Shown piece by piece: positions 13,130 through 13,488 of a stretch of 13,488 nucleotides of DNA; the first letter of the stretch is position 1; each line of letters begins with the position of its first letter. The position numbers and the translations under genes were made by a program. The notes under the pieces are model-generated. The model did not search any database. It was not told the origin of the DNA and saw nothing but the letters and a program-made list of their open reading frames with translations. The stretch comes from DATFXF01 sp035258565 (GTDB taxonomy: Bacteria > Acidobacteriota > Terriglobia > Acidiferrales > UBA7541). The stretch spans positions 1-13,488 of the forward strand of contig DATFXF010000042.1 of the NCBI GenBank assembly GCA_035258565.1, written 5' to 3'.

Positions 13130-13152
13130 CCCTCGAGCCACGCTCGGGAGGG
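13130..13152 (-). promoter_or_regulatory. Leader hairpin covering the kdsB ribosome site
   Basis: On the minus strand CCCT-(CC)-CGAGC pairs with GCTCG-AGGG around a GTG loop, giving nine pairs with a 2-base bulge. The 3' arm contains GAGGG, the best Shine-Dalgarno for ATG 13119. It could limit translation from that start; alternatively it marks the GTG at 13086 as the used start. Confidence 0.4.
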
Positions 13153-13153
13153 C

Positions 13154-13181
13154 TTGCGTAGAGTTTCGCGGGTGGTAAAAT
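13154..13181 (+). promoter_or_regulatory. Possible promoter of the rightmost gene
   Basis: TTGCGT (three of six) and TAAAAT (five of six) are 16 bases apart, giving a start near 13188 and a leader of about 55 bases before GTG 13243. The -35 box is weak. Confidence 0.3.
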
Positions 13182-13242
13182 GGGATCAGCAGCTGCCAGT
13201 TAGGCCGCAACCACCCGGCAACGCGGCAGGGTAGGGGGAGCG

Positions 13243-13488
13243 GTGAAGGCGATCGGCAGGCAACCTCGCTTTCGGATGCTCTGGCTGCTCGCGTGCTCCC
13301 TGGTGGCGGTTCCTGCCCACGGCCAAAACAACGGCCCCCTCCCTGCGAGCCGCGAACTTAACAACTCGGCACCGCCGCACGAGCCCAACCGCGGGATCCG
13401 CGTGGACGTGGACTTGGCCCTGGTCAACGTCACCGTGACCGATCCCTTCAACCGCCTGGTGACCGGCCTGGAGAAGGAAAACTTTCGA
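13243..13488 (+). CDS. Exported protein, probable VWA-domain family (partial, 5' end only)
   Basis: Eighty-two codons run to the window edge from GTG 13243, which follows a purine-rich AGGGGGAG. The N-terminus is basic (MKAIGRQPRFR), then a hydrophobic core (MLWLLACSLVAVPA), with likely signal cleavage after AHG before QNN. A polar linker leads to VDVDLALVNVTVTDPFNRLV and TGLEKENF. This opening strand and 'LVNVTVTD...V.GL..ENF' pattern is what I recall preceding the von Willebrand factor A domain in a large exported acidobacterial family. The VWA domain itself would lie beyond the window, so the family is inferred; export is well supported. The gene is divergent from kdsB. Confidence 0.72.
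   Translation, partial: MKAIGRQPRFRMLWLLACSLVAVPAHGQNNGPLPASRELNNSAPPHEPNRGIRVDVDLALVNVTVTDPFNRLVTGLEKENFR

Noticed and set aside
1..13488. CRISPR array, cas genes, toxin-antitoxin pair or phage genes
   Set aside because: No regularly spaced direct repeats and no recognisable proteins of these kinds on either strand.

Overview
The window looks like chromosomal DNA of a Gram-negative bacterium, most likely an acidobacterium. It carries a Kdo (lipopolysaccharide inner-core sugar) cluster in the order kdsB-pyrG-[insertion]-kdsA-kdsD-kdsC, which I recall as typical of Acidobacteriota. At the right edge is the start of an exported protein resembling the acidobacterial VWA-domain family, and there is a type IV pseudopilin operon. 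The phylum call is inference; no rRNA or ribosomal protein gene is present.

Left region (1-1718): an exported DUF1326-like Cys-rich protein, cut by the window edge, is divergent from an HxlR-family regulator with an SCP2-like C-terminal half. A near-perfect 14-bp inverted repeat lies between them and is a good operator candidate. Then come about 720 bases without a protein gene. They hold a row of hairpins ending in a T6 tract (possible structured RNA), a tRNA-Ser(GCU)-like sequence whose 3' half no longer folds, and a tRNA-Gly-like 3' end that resembles an attachment-site scar.

Middle region (1719-6240), all on the minus strand: the radical-SAM enzyme AmrS without its usual partners, an FmdB-type zinc ribbon protein, and a pseudopilin operon. 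The operon reads GspH/FimT-like, PilV-like, PilW-like, then a badly decayed PilX-like gene with several frameshifts and apparent deletions. A sigma-54-like site lies upstream of the operon.

Right region (6246-13119), also minus strand: kdsB, pyrG, kdsA, kdsD and kdsC encode four of the steps from ribulose-5-phosphate to CMP-Kdo, plus the CTP synthase that feeds KdsB. An IS200/IS605-type element sits between pyrG and kdsA. Its tnpA, on the plus strand, is dead: it has three in-frame TAG codons, one at the position of the catalytic tyrosine. Its tnpB, on the minus strand, is a long open frame with RuvC residues retained but one zinc-knuckle cysteine changed to glycine. A GNRA-capped hairpin ends at the tnpB stop and is a candidate right end and omega-RNA 3' end.

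I found no clearly new multi-gene system. The most unusual points are the stranded tnpB in the Kdo operon, the HxlR/DUF1326 operator, the tRNA-derived scars with nearby RNA structure, and the decayed pilus gene.
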